From positions 2,707,466-2,771,465 of the forward strand of contig NZ_JH651379.1 in assembly GCF_000260115.1 (NCBI RefSeq): a DNA stretch of 64,000 nucleotides, written 5' to 3'. The stretch comes from Galbibacter orientalis DSM 19592. GTDB lineage: Bacteria; Bacteroidota; Bacteroidia; Flavobacteriales; Flavobacteriaceae. A program made the position numbers and the translations under genes. Below are positions 35,503 to 44,829 of the stretch, piece after piece (the first letter of the stretch is position 1; every line of letters begins with the position of its first letter). Under the pieces are notes generated by a model. That model was not told where the DNA came from and searched no databases. It worked only from the letters and a program-made list of their open reading frames with translations.

Positions 35503-35834
35503 AACTGCTCGGTATTATTTTTAACTAACATTTGATACGCATCGTCTAGAAATTCCCCTTCTTCAAAGGGCATGAGGCTACTGGCTAATTCCAAAGTTTT
35601 GCGAATATCCAATTCAAGTTCCTTGCTATGGGGTTGAGGATTGTTATCTTTTTGGGTGACTAGAATACAGACATTGATTAAAGCATCAATAGTGGTAAAT
35701 AAATCTGAATACCCATTGAAATACACAAATGAAGGCTTGAACTTACCCTTTCGAGATTGTGAAGGGTGGAGAACATTCAGCTTACTATGTGCTCCCCTTT
35801 TTAATTTTTTTACTAGTTTATGCTTCTTTTTCAT
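35499..35834 (-). CDS. module A gene 2: small protein with VCIxxx/LMPF domain
   Basis: From the ATG at 35834 the product has 111 residues with a basic start (KKKHKLVKKLKRGAHSK) and the shared helical domain: IDALINVCILVTQK, then LELASSLMPFEEG. It starts inside the last codons of gene 1 and ends in an ATGA overlap with gene 3. A start four codons upstream is possible. Both the fixed order and the shared domain suggest a complex of three related subunits. Function is unknown. Confidence 0.75.
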   Translation of the reverse strand: MKKKHKLVKKLKRGAHSKLNVLHPSQSRKGKFKPSFVYFNGYSDLFTTIDALINVCILVTQKDNNPQPHSKELELDIRKTLELASSLMPFEEGEFLDDAYQMLVKNNTEQL

Positions 35835-37050
35835 AAGGCAATCCATTTTCTTTTATGATTTCTTCCAAACATCCCATTTCTTCAAATGGTAACAATTGTA
35901 GGATATGTTCCAGTGCTGTCTGAATATTGACATGGGGTTGAGGGATTAGCCTATTAAACCTACTATCCGCATGCTCCAAGGCTATGATACAGACTTTCAT
36001 AATCCCCGCTATATCATAAAGGATATCCGAAAGTTCATGCACCATAAAATTTGTTTTGTAGTAATATTTATCTGAATCAGGACTTAGCCTGCATAGCTTT
36101 ATGTTAACCAGTTCATTAATTTTTGCCTTAATCAAATCATCATCTTTTGGTTCTTTAGGAGCATCTTTCTTAGAGGAATTATTTACTACTGCTGTGTTTA
36201 AAGTTTCATCATCTTTATTGTTTGTCCCATTAATCAGTTGTTTGCAATGGTTTAAATGCTGGTTGTATAAGGCATCAACCTCTTTGAAAAAATTATTGAA
36301 TTCAGCACGTATGTTACGAACCTGTACTTCACTTATCTGATATTCATCCCCATACCTTGCCACACTATAGGCATGTTCCAACAAGATGAGTAATTCGCTT
36401 TTGTCAATTTTTGAAACATCTGAAAAGGGTTTAAGCTTGGGAAGGAACGGTTCACAATATTTTATATGGCTTATAATACTGTGGGTGATTTTACTTTTTC
36501 CTATACACATTTGCTCTATAAACCGAAAGGTCAGCTCAAAGGCTTGATGCAGGTTAAATGTAGCAATGCCATATTGTTTTTCAGCTATGAGCTTATCAGC
36601 GGCTTTTACAAAGGCATCGATTTTCTGCATTTCTGTATTATAGTATCGGATAGCCCTTTTATGTAGCGTGTTTAATTCCAAGTTTTTATAATCCATTATA
36701 TTCTCCCCTTCGGAATGAGCAAATAGCGTGAACCCCAAACAACAATGTTCTACAAAATAAAGACTGCCACGTTCCAAAGCTGTTTCTGATGTAGCTTCTG
36801 TATAGATTCGTATTTTAAAAACGGGATATTCCTTTTCTATTTTAGCAATAAGATTTATCACTTCATTGGGGATAGGTTCGATATTGGCATCCACAAACGC
36901 AGTGATAAAATAATATGGGTTTTCTCCTTCGTTTTGAAGTTCTGATAGAAATATACTATCAAGGGTAAGCATATTGAGCATTCCATCAAGTAAAGCTGAT
37001 AGTTTATCTTTCTGCTCAAAATTCTCTGGGATATTAACGTGATTGGTCAT
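35818..37050 (-). CDS. module A gene 1: HEPN-like protein with C-terminal VCIxAL/LLPF domain
   Basis: The 410-residue protein seems to have three parts. Residues 1-120 form a mixed alpha/beta region with YYFITAFVDANIEPIP and FVEHCCLGFTLFAHSEG, which could be a nucleotidyltransferase-like fold. Residues 130-270 look like a HEPN helical bundle (DKLIAEKQYGIATFNLHQAFE, LLILLEHAYSVARYGDEYQ). After an acidic Asn/Lys linker comes the shared C-terminal domain (IMKVCIIALEHA and LQLLPFEE). No Rx4-6H ribonuclease motif is obvious in the HEPN part, so it may be non-catalytic. Copy B is about 92% identical. Confidence 0.65.
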   Translation of the reverse strand: MTNHVNIPENFEQKDKLSALLDGMLNMLTLDSIFLSELQNEGENPYYFITAFVDANIEPIPNEVINLIAKIEKEYPVFKIRIYTEATSETALERGSLYFVEHCCLGFTLFAHSEGENIMDYKNLELNTLHKRAIRYYNTEMQKIDAFVKAADKLIAEKQYGIATFNLHQAFELTFRFIEQMCIGKSKITHSIISHIKYCEPFLPKLKPFSDVSKIDKSELLILLEHAYSVARYGDEYQISEVQVRNIRAEFNNFFKEVDALYNQHLNHCKQLINGTNNKDDETLNTAVVNNSSKKDAPKEPKDDDLIKAKINELVNIKLCRLSPDSDKYYYKTNFMVHELSDILYDIAGIMKVCIIALEHADSRFNRLIPQPHVNIQTALEHILQLLPFEEMGCLEEIIKENGLPYEKEA

Positions 37051-37071
37051 GATTATAAATTTTAAGTGTTC

Positions 37072-37410
37072 CTATTTATTTATGAGTTGATGAATCTTAG
37101 CTTTGGGTATGTTGCTTTTTACTAGCTCCCTGAATCCCATGCGTTCCCAAACAATACCTTCGTTTAACCTTAAAACTTTTGTAAAACAACCTGTTTTAGA
37201 GAGTATAAAGGGAACGAGATTAAAGGGGATATTAAGCTCATGGATATCATTATGTTTCTTGTCAATCCTAAGTATCGTATACCTCGCATTGGCATAATCA
37301 TTTGAAAAAATTGGCCATTCAAAATATTTCATGATGGCAATAGGTTCTTGGCTATTGATGATTTCTTTTATAAGTTTGGAATCCATTTTATTTTCCTTTT
37401 GGTTTTCCAT
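37072..37410 (-). CDS. module A first gene: hypothetical protein, intact copy
   Basis: From the ATG at 37410 this encodes a 112-residue protein (MENQKENKMDSKLIKE...) with YFEWPIFSNDYANARYTILRID and a C-terminal WERMGFRELVKSNIPKAKIHQLINK. I recognise no family. It lies 21 nt upstream of the HEPN-like gene, so it is the operon leader. Only its 3' half is present in module B (53285-53445). A longer frame starts at 37485 but adds a segment overlapping the divergent promoter region. Confidence 0.6.
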   Translation of the reverse strand: MENQKENKMDSKLIKEIINSQEPIAIMKYFEWPIFSNDYANARYTILRIDKKHNDIHELNIPFNLVPFILSKTGCFTKVLRLNEGIVWERMGFRELVKSNIPKAKIHQLINK

Positions 37411-37503
37411 AAAAGAACTATTGAAATTTGGTGTACCGAACCAAAAGGGCTTGTAGATTACCAATAGTATCTGGTATTTTACCAAGAATGTTTATGGATT
37501 TTC

Positions 37504-37551
37504 TACTATCTTTACGTATTGAATACATACAAATAGTATTATATTTGAATT
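37504..37551 (+). promoter_or_regulatory. promoter of the XRE regulator, probably leaderless
   Basis: TATATTTG, a perfect -7 box, lies about 7 bp before the ATG at 37552, and a TTG stands 18 bp upstream of it. Transcription would start at or next to the start codon. GTATTGAATAC, a short palindrome, overlaps the -33 region and may be the autoregulatory site. The divergent HEPN operon starts on the other side. Confidence 0.5.
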
Positions 37552-37974
37552 ATGAACACAGCAACAAAACCAAATCATATAGGCAGAAAGATTAGCCGAA
37601 TCAGGGAATTACGAGGGATGAAACAAGAAGCCCTTGCCATAGAGCTAGGCGTTAGTCAACAAAGTATTTCACTCATAGAACAAAGTGAAACCATTGAAGA
37701 TGAAAAACTGGAACAGGTAGCAAAAGTTTTAGGCGTTACCGCTGAGGCAATTAAGAATTTTTCTGAGGAATCTATGATTTACAATATTCAGAATAATTAT
37801 GAAGGCTCTAATAAAGGAGCTAATTCAATTAGTGTATCAAATTTTAACTGTACTTTCAATCCGCTTGATAAATTGGTAGATGCCTACGAAGAAAATAAAA
37901 AATTATATGAGCGTTTGTTGGAAGCTGAAAAGGAAAAGATTGCCTATTTAGAGAAACTATTAAATAAAAAATAA
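37552..37974 (+). CDS. XRE-family helix-turn-helix regulator with coiled-coil tail
   Basis: The 140-residue protein has a Cro/C1-type helix-turn-helix (RKISRIRELRGMKQEALAIE, LGVSQQSISLIEQSE) in residues 10-66, an Asn-rich linker and a C-terminal charged helix (YEENKKLYERLLEAEKEKIAYLEKLLNKK) that likely dimerises. It is divergent to the HEPN operon and is the obvious candidate for its control. No equivalent precedes module B, where a different XRE gene sits. Confidence 0.8.
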   Translation: MNTATKPNHIGRKISRIRELRGMKQEALAIELGVSQQSISLIEQSETIEDEKLEQVAKVLGVTAEAIKNFSEESMIYNIQNNYEGSNKGANSISVSNFNCTFNPLDKLVDAYEENKKLYERLLEAEKEKIAYLEKLLNKK

Positions 37975-38004
37975 TTTTTCTTTGTTAATAGAGAATTTAA
38001 AGTG

Positions 38005-38060
38005 TTTAAAACCATAAGTGATTTCACCCAAAGACGAATCGCTTATGGTTTTAAATTTTT
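38005..38060 (+). terminator. strong terminator after the XRE gene
   Basis: TTTAAAACCATAAG (38005-38018) pairs perfectly with CTTATGGTTTTAAA (38042-38055), extended inward by GATT/AATC, and is followed by TTTTT. The stretch 38061-38390 up to the next regulator shows no gene I can support; a 67-codon frame at 38018-38221 includes this hairpin and looks spurious. Confidence 0.8.
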
Positions 38061-38393
38061 ATATAAGAAATAAACCCTTTGCGACCTTCGGGAGTAAAGC
38101 AAGATGGTTTTTGTGGCAACAAAAACACATCTTGAATTACCGTTCAGAATTTATTTCAATCCTTTTGTGGTTTCCCGTAATGACAACATTTTTTAATAAT
38201 CTATTTTTGGTAGAAAAATGAAAAGGGAAGTAAATTTTATTGAGAAATAGGAATATAAAACGTCATCATTATTATATGTAATACAAGAAAACTATAACAA
38301 ATTTGGTAATTGCCATACACAAGCCTACGCCTCAAAAAACCAAAAGAACTCACTTTTCTTCCACTTCCAACAAACATAATGATATTTTTTAAC

Positions 38394-38441
38394 CTCATTT
38401 AATGAGATAAAATAAAATCTTGATTATTTTTGTTGATTGAT
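38394..38441 (+). promoter_or_regulatory. promoter and CTCAT operator of the restriction system regulator
   Basis: CTCATTTAATGAG (38394-38406) is a palindrome with CTCAT/ATGAG arms. TATTTTTG, a -7 box, follows at about 38434-38441, roughly 25 bp before the regulator ATG. The arrangement suits autoregulation by the small XRE protein, as for controller proteins of restriction systems. Confidence 0.5.
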
Positions 38442-38464
38442 GAGCGACATAAAACAATGCAAAA

Positions 38465-38668
38465 ATGAACCGAATAAAAAAGGTTTTGGAAGAAAAAGGA
38501 ATTAAACAAGTTTGGCTCGCTGAACAATTGGGAAAAAGTTACAATATGGTAAACTCATATGTTCAAAACAGAAGACAACCGAGCATAGAAGACCTATACA
38601 AAATAGCTGAACTGCTCAAAGTAGATGTGAGAGATTTATTAGAGGATAGACCAGATAAGAATGACTAA
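38465..38668 (+). CDS. small XRE regulator of the restriction system
   Basis: The 67-residue protein is almost only a helix-turn-helix: MNRIKKVLEEKGIKQVWLAE, then LGKSYNMVNSYVQNRRQPSIEDL. Such short XRE proteins often precede C5-methyltransferase genes in Bacteroidota. Its last 8 nt overlap the methyltransferase start, so the two are translationally coupled and it probably times methylase and nuclease expression like a controller protein. Confidence 0.85.
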   Translation: MNRIKKVLEEKGIKQVWLAEQLGKSYNMVNSYVQNRRQPSIEDLYKIAELLKVDVRDLLEDRPDKND

Positions 38669-40046
38669 AAAAAAATTAAAATTCATAGACCTATTTGCAG
38701 GACTTGGAGGGTTTCATAAAGCATTACACGAGCTTGGACACGAATGCGTATTTGCAAGTGAACTTGACCCTACTCTGAGAAATGTTTATCAAGCAAATTG
38801 GGGGATTGAAGCCCAAGGCGACATCAAAAGAATAGTTGAAAAAGAAATAGAGTCAATTCCTCCACACGATATTTTGTGTGCTGGATTTCCGTGCCAGCCA
38901 TTCTCAAAAGCGGGAAAACAATTAGGAAGAGATGATGACAGAGGAACTTTGTTTGACGAAATCGCTAAAATTCTTGCATTTAGAAAACCTAAATTTTTCA
39001 TTCTTGAAAATGTTCCATTTATCAAGCAACATGACAATGAGGAAACTTGGAACTATATGCACAATGAACTTTCAAACTTGGGTTATGAAGTTGACCACCA
39101 AGTATATTCTCCACAGGATTTTGGAGTGCCACAGCACAGAAAAAGAATTTTTATTGTTGGCTCATTAATTGGGCTCGACCATTTCTCATTTGATGAAATT
39201 GACGAACAAAAAACATCTCTAATTGACATACATCAATTTATCGAAGAAAAACCAAAATTATTCAAGGAGCTCCCAAAAACAAATCAAGAATGCTTGAAAC
39301 TTTGGCAAACATTCATCGACCAAATTCCAAAAGAAACCAAACTGCCCGGTTTTCCGATTTGGGGAATGGAATTTGGAGCGACTTACCCTTATGATTCAAC
39401 TCCGCCAAGTAAAATGCCTAAATATGAGTTAGCAAACTATAAAGGCAATTTTGGAAAACAACTAACCCTTGAAATGACCAAAAAAGAACAACTCCAAAAC
39501 TTACCTAGTTATGCACGGGTAACACGAAAATTTCCAGATTGGAAACAACGATACATAAAACAAAGCAGGGATTTTTACGAGGATAACAAAAAACATATTA
39601 ACGGTGTTGTGGCAGAAATTGCAAAATACCCATCACAAAGTTGGCAAAAATTAGAATGGAATGTTGGTGATGGAGAAAGAAAATTGGATAACTACATTTT
39701 ACAATTTAGGGCTTCAGGAATTAGGGTTAAAAAGGTCGATTTTTTTCCATCACTTGTTTGCACAAACACTCAAATCCCAATCATAGGTTGGCAAAAACGT
39801 TACATCACAAGAGAAGAAGGCTTAAAGTTACAATCATTGGATGGAATTTCATTACCACAAAATGATAATGCCGCTTTTAAAGCTTTGGGAAATGCTGTCA
39901 ATTCTAAAATCGTCAAATTAATTGCGGAAAAACTTATACAGGAACAACCCAAGATTGTCGAATTGAATGGTGCTAAAAAAGTAATTAATGGAACTTCAAT
40001 ATGTTCATATGAAACAAATGAGATAAAGTATGAAAGAATTAAGTAA
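38661..40046 (+). CDS. dcm: DNA (cytosine-5)-methyltransferase
   Basis: The 461-residue enzyme carries the C5-methylase motifs in order: I (FAGLGGFHKALHELG, residues about 9-23), IV (AGFPCQPFSKAG with the catalytic Cys, about 74-85), VI (FILENVP), VIII (QHRKRIFIVG) and X (ALGNAVNSKIV near 412). The target-recognition region between VIII and X is long, so the recognition site cannot be read. It modifies host DNA as the protective part of the system. Its end overlaps the ATPase gene by 17 nt. Confidence 0.93.
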   Translation: MTKKKLKFIDLFAGLGGFHKALHELGHECVFASELDPTLRNVYQANWGIEAQGDIKRIVEKEIESIPPHDILCAGFPCQPFSKAGKQLGRDDDRGTLFDEIAKILAFRKPKFFILENVPFIKQHDNEETWNYMHNELSNLGYEVDHQVYSPQDFGVPQHRKRIFIVGSLIGLDHFSFDEIDEQKTSLIDIHQFIEEKPKLFKELPKTNQECLKLWQTFIDQIPKETKLPGFPIWGMEFGATYPYDSTPPSKMPKYELANYKGNFGKQLTLEMTKKEQLQNLPSYARVTRKFPDWKQRYIKQSRDFYEDNKKHINGVVAEIAKYPSQSWQKLEWNVGDGERKLDNYILQFRASGIRVKKVDFFPSLVCTNTQIPIIGWQKRYITREEGLKLQSLDGISLPQNDNAAFKALGNAVNSKIVKLIAEKLIQEQPKIVELNGAKKVINGTSICSYETNEIKYERIK

Positions 40047-41592
40047 CGTAAACATCCGACCAGGTGTAACGATTCTTTCTGTTTTAAAGCACCTTAATTA
40101 CAAATCATATTACGCATTAGCTGAATTTGTTGATAATGCTATCGACAGCTATTTGAAAAATGAAGAAGAATTAAAGAATATTGAAGGCGATAGATTCAAG
40201 TTAAGAGTTGATATTGAATTTGACACCAATAACAATAGAATCAACATAAAAGATAATGCAGCTGGGATTCATTCAAGTGATTATCAAAGAGCATTTAGAA
40301 CTGCTGAATTACCTCCTGATAATACTCGACTATCGGAATTTGGTATGGGAATGAAATCTGCGGCTTGTTGGTTTTCCAACATATGGCAGGTTAAGACAAA
40401 AGCAATTAATGAAAATGTTGAGCGAACAGTCGCTTTTGATATTTCAAAAATTGTAGAAGATAAGATTCAAGAACTACAAATTGATACAAAATCCGCAAAA
40501 CCCGATTCTCATTACACCTTAATCACGCTATATGGGATTGAAGAAAAAATGCCTATAAGAAGAGGACTTGGTAAGGTAAAAAGGCATTTAGCAAGTATTT
40601 ACAGAGATTTTTTCAGAAAAGATATTTTAGACTTATACATTAATGGAGAAAAACTAACATACAAAACTCCAAAAATTTTAAGTACTGCTTATTATGAAAC
40701 TCCTGATGGTGAAAACATAAAATGGAAACAAGAAGTTGATTTTGACTTTGGTGATGACCATAAAGGAGGAAAATTGAGAGCCAAAGGGTTTGTTGCTATT
40801 ATGGAAACAATGTCCGTAAGCGATAGCGGATTTGCTTTGTTTAGAAGAGGGAGAGTAATTGAAGGAAGTGCGGATAATGATGAAGGGTTTAGACCACCCG
40901 CTCTATCAGGCTCTTTGGGTAGCCATAGATATAAAAGACTTTTTGGAGAATTGCATCTTGAAGGCTTTAAGGTAAGCCACACAAAAGATGGATTTCAGTG
41001 GGATGACAATATGGATGCCTTTTTGGAAATTTTAAAAGAAGAATTAGAAAGTGAAAACTCTATACCTATTTTAAAGCAAGCTGATAAATACAGGGTTCGT
41101 GAAAGTGCAAAAAAATATCAAGAAGTATCTAAAAAGGTAGTTGACAATACAACAGACAAGATTAAAGATAACATATCACAAGATGTACAATATGTTGTAA
41201 CAAAACCTATTCCTAACAAAGTTGAAGAACCCTCACTAAAGGAAGTTTATAAATCGTACCATAAAAAATTTCCTTTGAATATTTCTAATATTGATTATAT
41301 GGTTCACATAGAGTTATCGTATGATGAAGCCATTGATGAATTAATTCAGGTTGGAGACCATTTAATTCCAGAAAGAACACCAAACTTTAAGAATATTGGA
41401 GTTAGATTATCTCTTATTCACCCTTTTATGGTAGAGTTTGCAGGAGATGACCATAAAGTAATTGAACCTCTTTTAAGGATGGTTGTAGCTTTAGGCTTGT
41501 CTGAAATAATTGTAAAAAAATCAGGTGCTCCAATAACAGAATTAAGAAATAATATGAACGAACTTTTACTTGGTTCTTTATCAAAATTGTAA
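40030..41592 (+). CDS. MORC/MutL-like GHKL ATPase of the restriction system
   Basis: The 520-residue protein has a Bergerat ATP-binding fold: ALAEFVDNAIDSY (N box, about residues 31-43), KDNAAGI (G1) and LSEFGMGMKSAACWF (G2), followed by a transducer-like region. This belongs to the MutL/MORC-type ATPases known from comparative genomics of bacterial restriction-modification loci with Z1 helicases. It probably acts as an ATP-dependent clamp or switch for the nuclease. It overlaps the methylase gene and is 3 nt before the Z1 gene. Confidence 0.85.
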   Translation: MKELSNVNIRPGVTILSVLKHLNYKSYYALAEFVDNAIDSYLKNEEELKNIEGDRFKLRVDIEFDTNNNRINIKDNAAGIHSSDYQRAFRTAELPPDNTRLSEFGMGMKSAACWFSNIWQVKTKAINENVERTVAFDISKIVEDKIQELQIDTKSAKPDSHYTLITLYGIEEKMPIRRGLGKVKRHLASIYRDFFRKDILDLYINGEKLTYKTPKILSTAYYETPDGENIKWKQEVDFDFGDDHKGGKLRAKGFVAIMETMSVSDSGFALFRRGRVIEGSADNDEGFRPPALSGSLGSHRYKRLFGELHLEGFKVSHTKDGFQWDDNMDAFLEILKEELESENSIPILKQADKYRVRESAKKYQEVSKKVVDNTTDKIKDNISQDVQYVVTKPIPNKVEEPSLKEVYKSYHKKFPLNISNIDYMVHIELSYDEAIDELIQVGDHLIPERTPNFKNIGVRLSLIHPFMVEFAGDDHKVIEPLLRMVVALGLSEIIVKKSGAPITELRNNMNELLLGSLSKL

Positions 41593-41595
41593 CAT

Positions 41596-43836
41596 ATGTC
41601 CGAAACTGAAAACATAAATATTATGTCTGATACTCCAAATAATTATAATTGGATGCCTCAATATGGTGAAGAAACAGAAAAGCTTTTGAGCAAGGTTTTT
41701 GGTGATGACACAGATGCCAAAGAAAAAGTTAAAGAAGAAACCTACCACATAATGAAATTGTGTGGCAACCCTAATGAAGCAACCAACAATGACACAGGGT
41801 TAGTTTTTGGTTACGTTCAAAGTGGAAAAACGCTGTCTTTTACTACACTAACAGCTTTGGCAAGAGACAACAATTATCAAATTGTAATTGTACTTGCAGG
41901 CATTTCAACAAATTTGGTAAACCAATCATTTAACAGACTACAAAATGATTTAGGAGTTAATCAAGGGTTTCATAGGAAATGGGTAATGCTTAATAACCCA
42001 AAAGCCCCAAATAGAAATCCCCAGGACAAAAACACAATTCAAAGAGAACTTCAAAATTGGAAAAAGCCCAATACTCCTGATGACTTCAAAAAAACATTGC
42101 TAATTACGGTAATGAAAAACACAAGTCATTTGAAAAATTTACTTACAGTCCTTAAAAAACTTGATTTATCCCACGTTCCCACTTTGATAATAGATGACGA
42201 GGGAGACCAAGCAAGTATGAATACAAAAGCAAGTTCCAATGCTAAAAGAGCAAAAGAAACTGGAATTCATACTGAACAAGAAATGAGTACAATCTATGGT
42301 AGAATAAGAGATTTAAAAAACATATTGCCACACCATACTTTTATTCAATATACTGCTACTCCACAAGCTCCTTTATTTATTAATATTTTCGATAATCTGT
42401 CACCAAATTTCATTCAACTATTAACTCCGGGAGATAAATACACAGGAGGTCGTGCATTTTGTTTGGAAAACCATTTTATAATAAGGCCAATCCCTTACTC
42501 TGAAATTTATAGTGACGACAATGTATTTGATGAAGCACCTGAAACTTTAAAGGAAGCTATGCGGACTTTCTTTTTAAGTGTTACGTCAGGACGTTTATTT
42601 GGTGCAAAAAAAGGAAATCCAAAGAATCGTTCTATGATGGTGCATCCATCCCGATTAGTAGATGACCACGGAGTTTATTATGAATGGGTTATTCACATAA
42701 AAAATCTTTGGGGAAAGGTTTTATTGGAAAGGCCTGATGATGACGAAACCAAACAGCAAATTATTTCGGAGTTCAGAAAGGCTTATAAAGATTTGAAAGC
42801 AAACGCTCCTGAAGTACAGCCTTTTGAAGAACTTCTAGAAACCTTGGGGCATAATATTAGCAGTACCGCAGTCGAACAACTCAACTCAAAGGCAGGAAGT
42901 TCTGTTGATTGGGGAAGTAACTATTCTTTTATTCTTGTTGGCGGGCAGGCTATGGACAGAGGGTTTACTGTTGAGGGCTTGACCATTACATATATGCCAA
43001 GAAATAAAGGGGTAGGAAATGCTGATACCTTACAACAAAGAGCTCGTTTTTTCGGTTACAAAAAAGATTATTTGGGCTATTGTCGAGTGTATCTGGATGC
43101 TGAAAACATTCACCTTTTTAGCGAATATGTCAATCACGAAGAAGATATACGGAAGAAACTTTTAGAGCATAAACTTTCTGGACAACACCTAAATGAATTA
43201 GAAAGAAGATTTGTCCTTGATGAAATGTTTAAACTAACAAGAAAGAATGTACTATCCAAAGATTTAACAAGAACCACGTTTGGCAATAAATGGGTTAGAA
43301 TAAGAGCCCCTCACGACAGTGAAATAATCATTGAAAACAACAGAATCGTAGTTGACAGATTTACTGAAAAATACAAAGAATTATTTGTAGAAGACGAAGG
43401 ACATAAAGAAAGAACAGAGGAGCAAAAACATCTCGTAGCAAAATTACCCTTGAAAGACCTGTTCACAGATTTGTTGAATGAATTGAAATTTACACGACAG
43501 ACAGATTCCACAACCTATACCAACCTAAAATCTGTGATTGACTTATACACAGACGAGTTCCCGCCAGAGGATAGTTTAGTATATCTTATTGCCAAAGGTA
43601 ATGCACGAACAAGACGATTAAAAAAGGATGAAATTCAACAATTATTTCAGGGTAAAAACCCAAGAACAGGAGAAGTGATTTATCCGGGAGACGAAAAAAT
43701 TAAATCTGATGATTCAGTAACTGTTCAAATTCATAATCTTGATTTCCGAGACACAGACTATAACAATGTAATCACAATAGCAGTATGGATTCCTGCACGT
43801 CTTTCACAGTCGCTAATTTCTAAAGAGAATGATTGA
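41596..43836 (+). CDS. Z1-domain superfamily II helicase/endonuclease component
   Basis: The 746-residue protein shows helicase motifs: FGYVQSGKTLSFTTLTALA (Walker A, about residues 71-89), LIIDDEGDQAS (Walker B) with TATPQAP, then the Z1 domain itself with GGQAMDRGFTVEGLTITYMPR and LQQRARFFGYK. Z1 proteins occur in restriction loci with MORC-like ATPases and PD-(D/E)XK nucleases, where they should translocate on DNA. It overlaps the next gene by 8 nt. Confidence 0.9.
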   Translation: MSETENINIMSDTPNNYNWMPQYGEETEKLLSKVFGDDTDAKEKVKEETYHIMKLCGNPNEATNNDTGLVFGYVQSGKTLSFTTLTALARDNNYQIVIVLAGISTNLVNQSFNRLQNDLGVNQGFHRKWVMLNNPKAPNRNPQDKNTIQRELQNWKKPNTPDDFKKTLLITVMKNTSHLKNLLTVLKKLDLSHVPTLIIDDEGDQASMNTKASSNAKRAKETGIHTEQEMSTIYGRIRDLKNILPHHTFIQYTATPQAPLFINIFDNLSPNFIQLLTPGDKYTGGRAFCLENHFIIRPIPYSEIYSDDNVFDEAPETLKEAMRTFFLSVTSGRLFGAKKGNPKNRSMMVHPSRLVDDHGVYYEWVIHIKNLWGKVLLERPDDDETKQQIISEFRKAYKDLKANAPEVQPFEELLETLGHNISSTAVEQLNSKAGSSVDWGSNYSFILVGGQAMDRGFTVEGLTITYMPRNKGVGNADTLQQRARFFGYKKDYLGYCRVYLDAENIHLFSEYVNHEEDIRKKLLEHKLSGQHLNELERRFVLDEMFKLTRKNVLSKDLTRTTFGNKWVRIRAPHDSEIIIENNRIVVDRFTEKYKELFVEDEGHKERTEEQKHLVAKLPLKDLFTDLLNELKFTRQTDSTTYTNLKSVIDLYTDEFPPEDSLVYLIAKGNARTRRLKKDEIQQLFQGKNPRTGEVIYPGDEKIKSDDSVTVQIHNLDFRDTDYNNVITIAVWIPARLSQSLISKEND

Positions 43837-44821
43837 TTTAAAGAAAATATATGACAAACTTCCCTTGCCTCAAAAGCAAAGCCCTTATAGTTTTTCAGCA
43901 AAAACTATTGAGGGGTTTGAAAATCATAGAATAGCCAAAAATCATAGTGATAACCCAAGCCTTTTAATATTAATTTCAGAGAATAACCAAGACTTTTTTA
44001 TTGCAAATCAGAACCTGTTTAATATTAAGGTAACACACAATACAAAATGCGAAATTGAGACAGATAAGAAAGTAAGTCATAACAATTTTTCTGTTGTTTC
44101 TTACATTGGTCAGAATGATGATGTTAAAGATGTTTTTTTGAAGACCTGTCAAGTCTTGATTAAATCACTTGGTCAAAATCCATCCAATAAGAAAATAAAA
44201 TACACCGTAGATAAATTTATAGAGCTATTTAAAGCAATAAAAGAGCCTCCGAAAAAATCCATTCAAGGACTTTGGTGTGAATTGTTCTTAATAGGGCAGT
44301 CTAGTTTCCCTGAAAAAGCTATTTTGGGTTGGCACAGCATTCCCGAAGAAAAATTTGATTTTAGCTTTGATAAACTAAGAATAGAAGTAAAAAGTTCTGC
44401 AACAGAATCAAGAACTCATCATTTTAGTACGGCTCAATTAAATCTTATACCCGATACAGAAATCATCATTGCTTCAATTCTCGTAAACACAAGTGTCTCA
44501 GGATTAAGTATTGTTGATTTGATGAAGAAAATTAACAGTAAATTAGATGATTTCCCAAGACAAAAAGAAAAGTTACATCTTTTGGTTTATTCAACACTGG
44601 GAGTTGATGTTGAGCGTGTTAATGAAATCAAATTTGATTACGGGTTAGCGAAAGAATCTTTACGATTTTATAAATCAAAAGATATTCCTAAGATTGAAAC
44701 GGTCAACATTCCCAAAGGAGTTTCCAACGTTCGATTTACGAGCAATTTGATGAGTTCTAGTCATTTAGAAATTAAAATTGACACTATTTTGAAGCATTAC
44801 ACTATTACCAAAGAAATTTAA
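43829..44821 (+). CDS. PD-(D/E)XK nuclease subunit (DUF4420-like)
   Basis: The 330-residue protein shows a nuclease core with LWCELFLIGQ, FDFSFDKLRIEVKSSATESRTHHFS (D...ExK, about residues 178-202) and a following QLN segment. This matches the PD-(D/E)XK motif proteins placed directly after Z1 genes. It is the probable cleaving subunit. It overlaps Z1 by 8 nt and precedes the DUF1016 gene by 8 nt. Confidence 0.85.
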   Translation: MIDLKKIYDKLPLPQKQSPYSFSAKTIEGFENHRIAKNHSDNPSLLILISENNQDFFIANQNLFNIKVTHNTKCEIETDKKVSHNNFSVVSYIGQNDDVKDVFLKTCQVLIKSLGQNPSNKKIKYTVDKFIELFKAIKEPPKKSIQGLWCELFLIGQSSFPEKAILGWHSIPEEKFDFSFDKLRIEVKSSATESRTHHFSTAQLNLIPDTEIIIASILVNTSVSGLSIVDLMKKINSKLDDFPRQKEKLHLLVYSTLGVDVERVNEIKFDYGLAKESLRFYKSKDIPKIETVNIPKGVSNVRFTSNLMSSSHLEIKIDTILKHYTITKEI

Positions 44822-44829
44822 ATAAGATT

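Larger units (their letters stand above)
34531..37225. repeat. inverted-repeat HEPN module, copy A
   Basis: This about 2.7 kb segment reappears in opposite orientation at 53285-55975, including three genes and 560 bp of noncoding tail. Proteins agree at roughly 92-98% by eye and the noncoding part is also well conserved. The boundary on the left is an oriT-like hairpin; on the right the copies diverge inside the 137-residue gene. It delimits the inner restriction island. Confidence 0.85.

Noticed and set aside
38018-38221. 67-codon frame between XRE genes
   Set aside because: It starts in the terminator hairpin and shows no family pattern.
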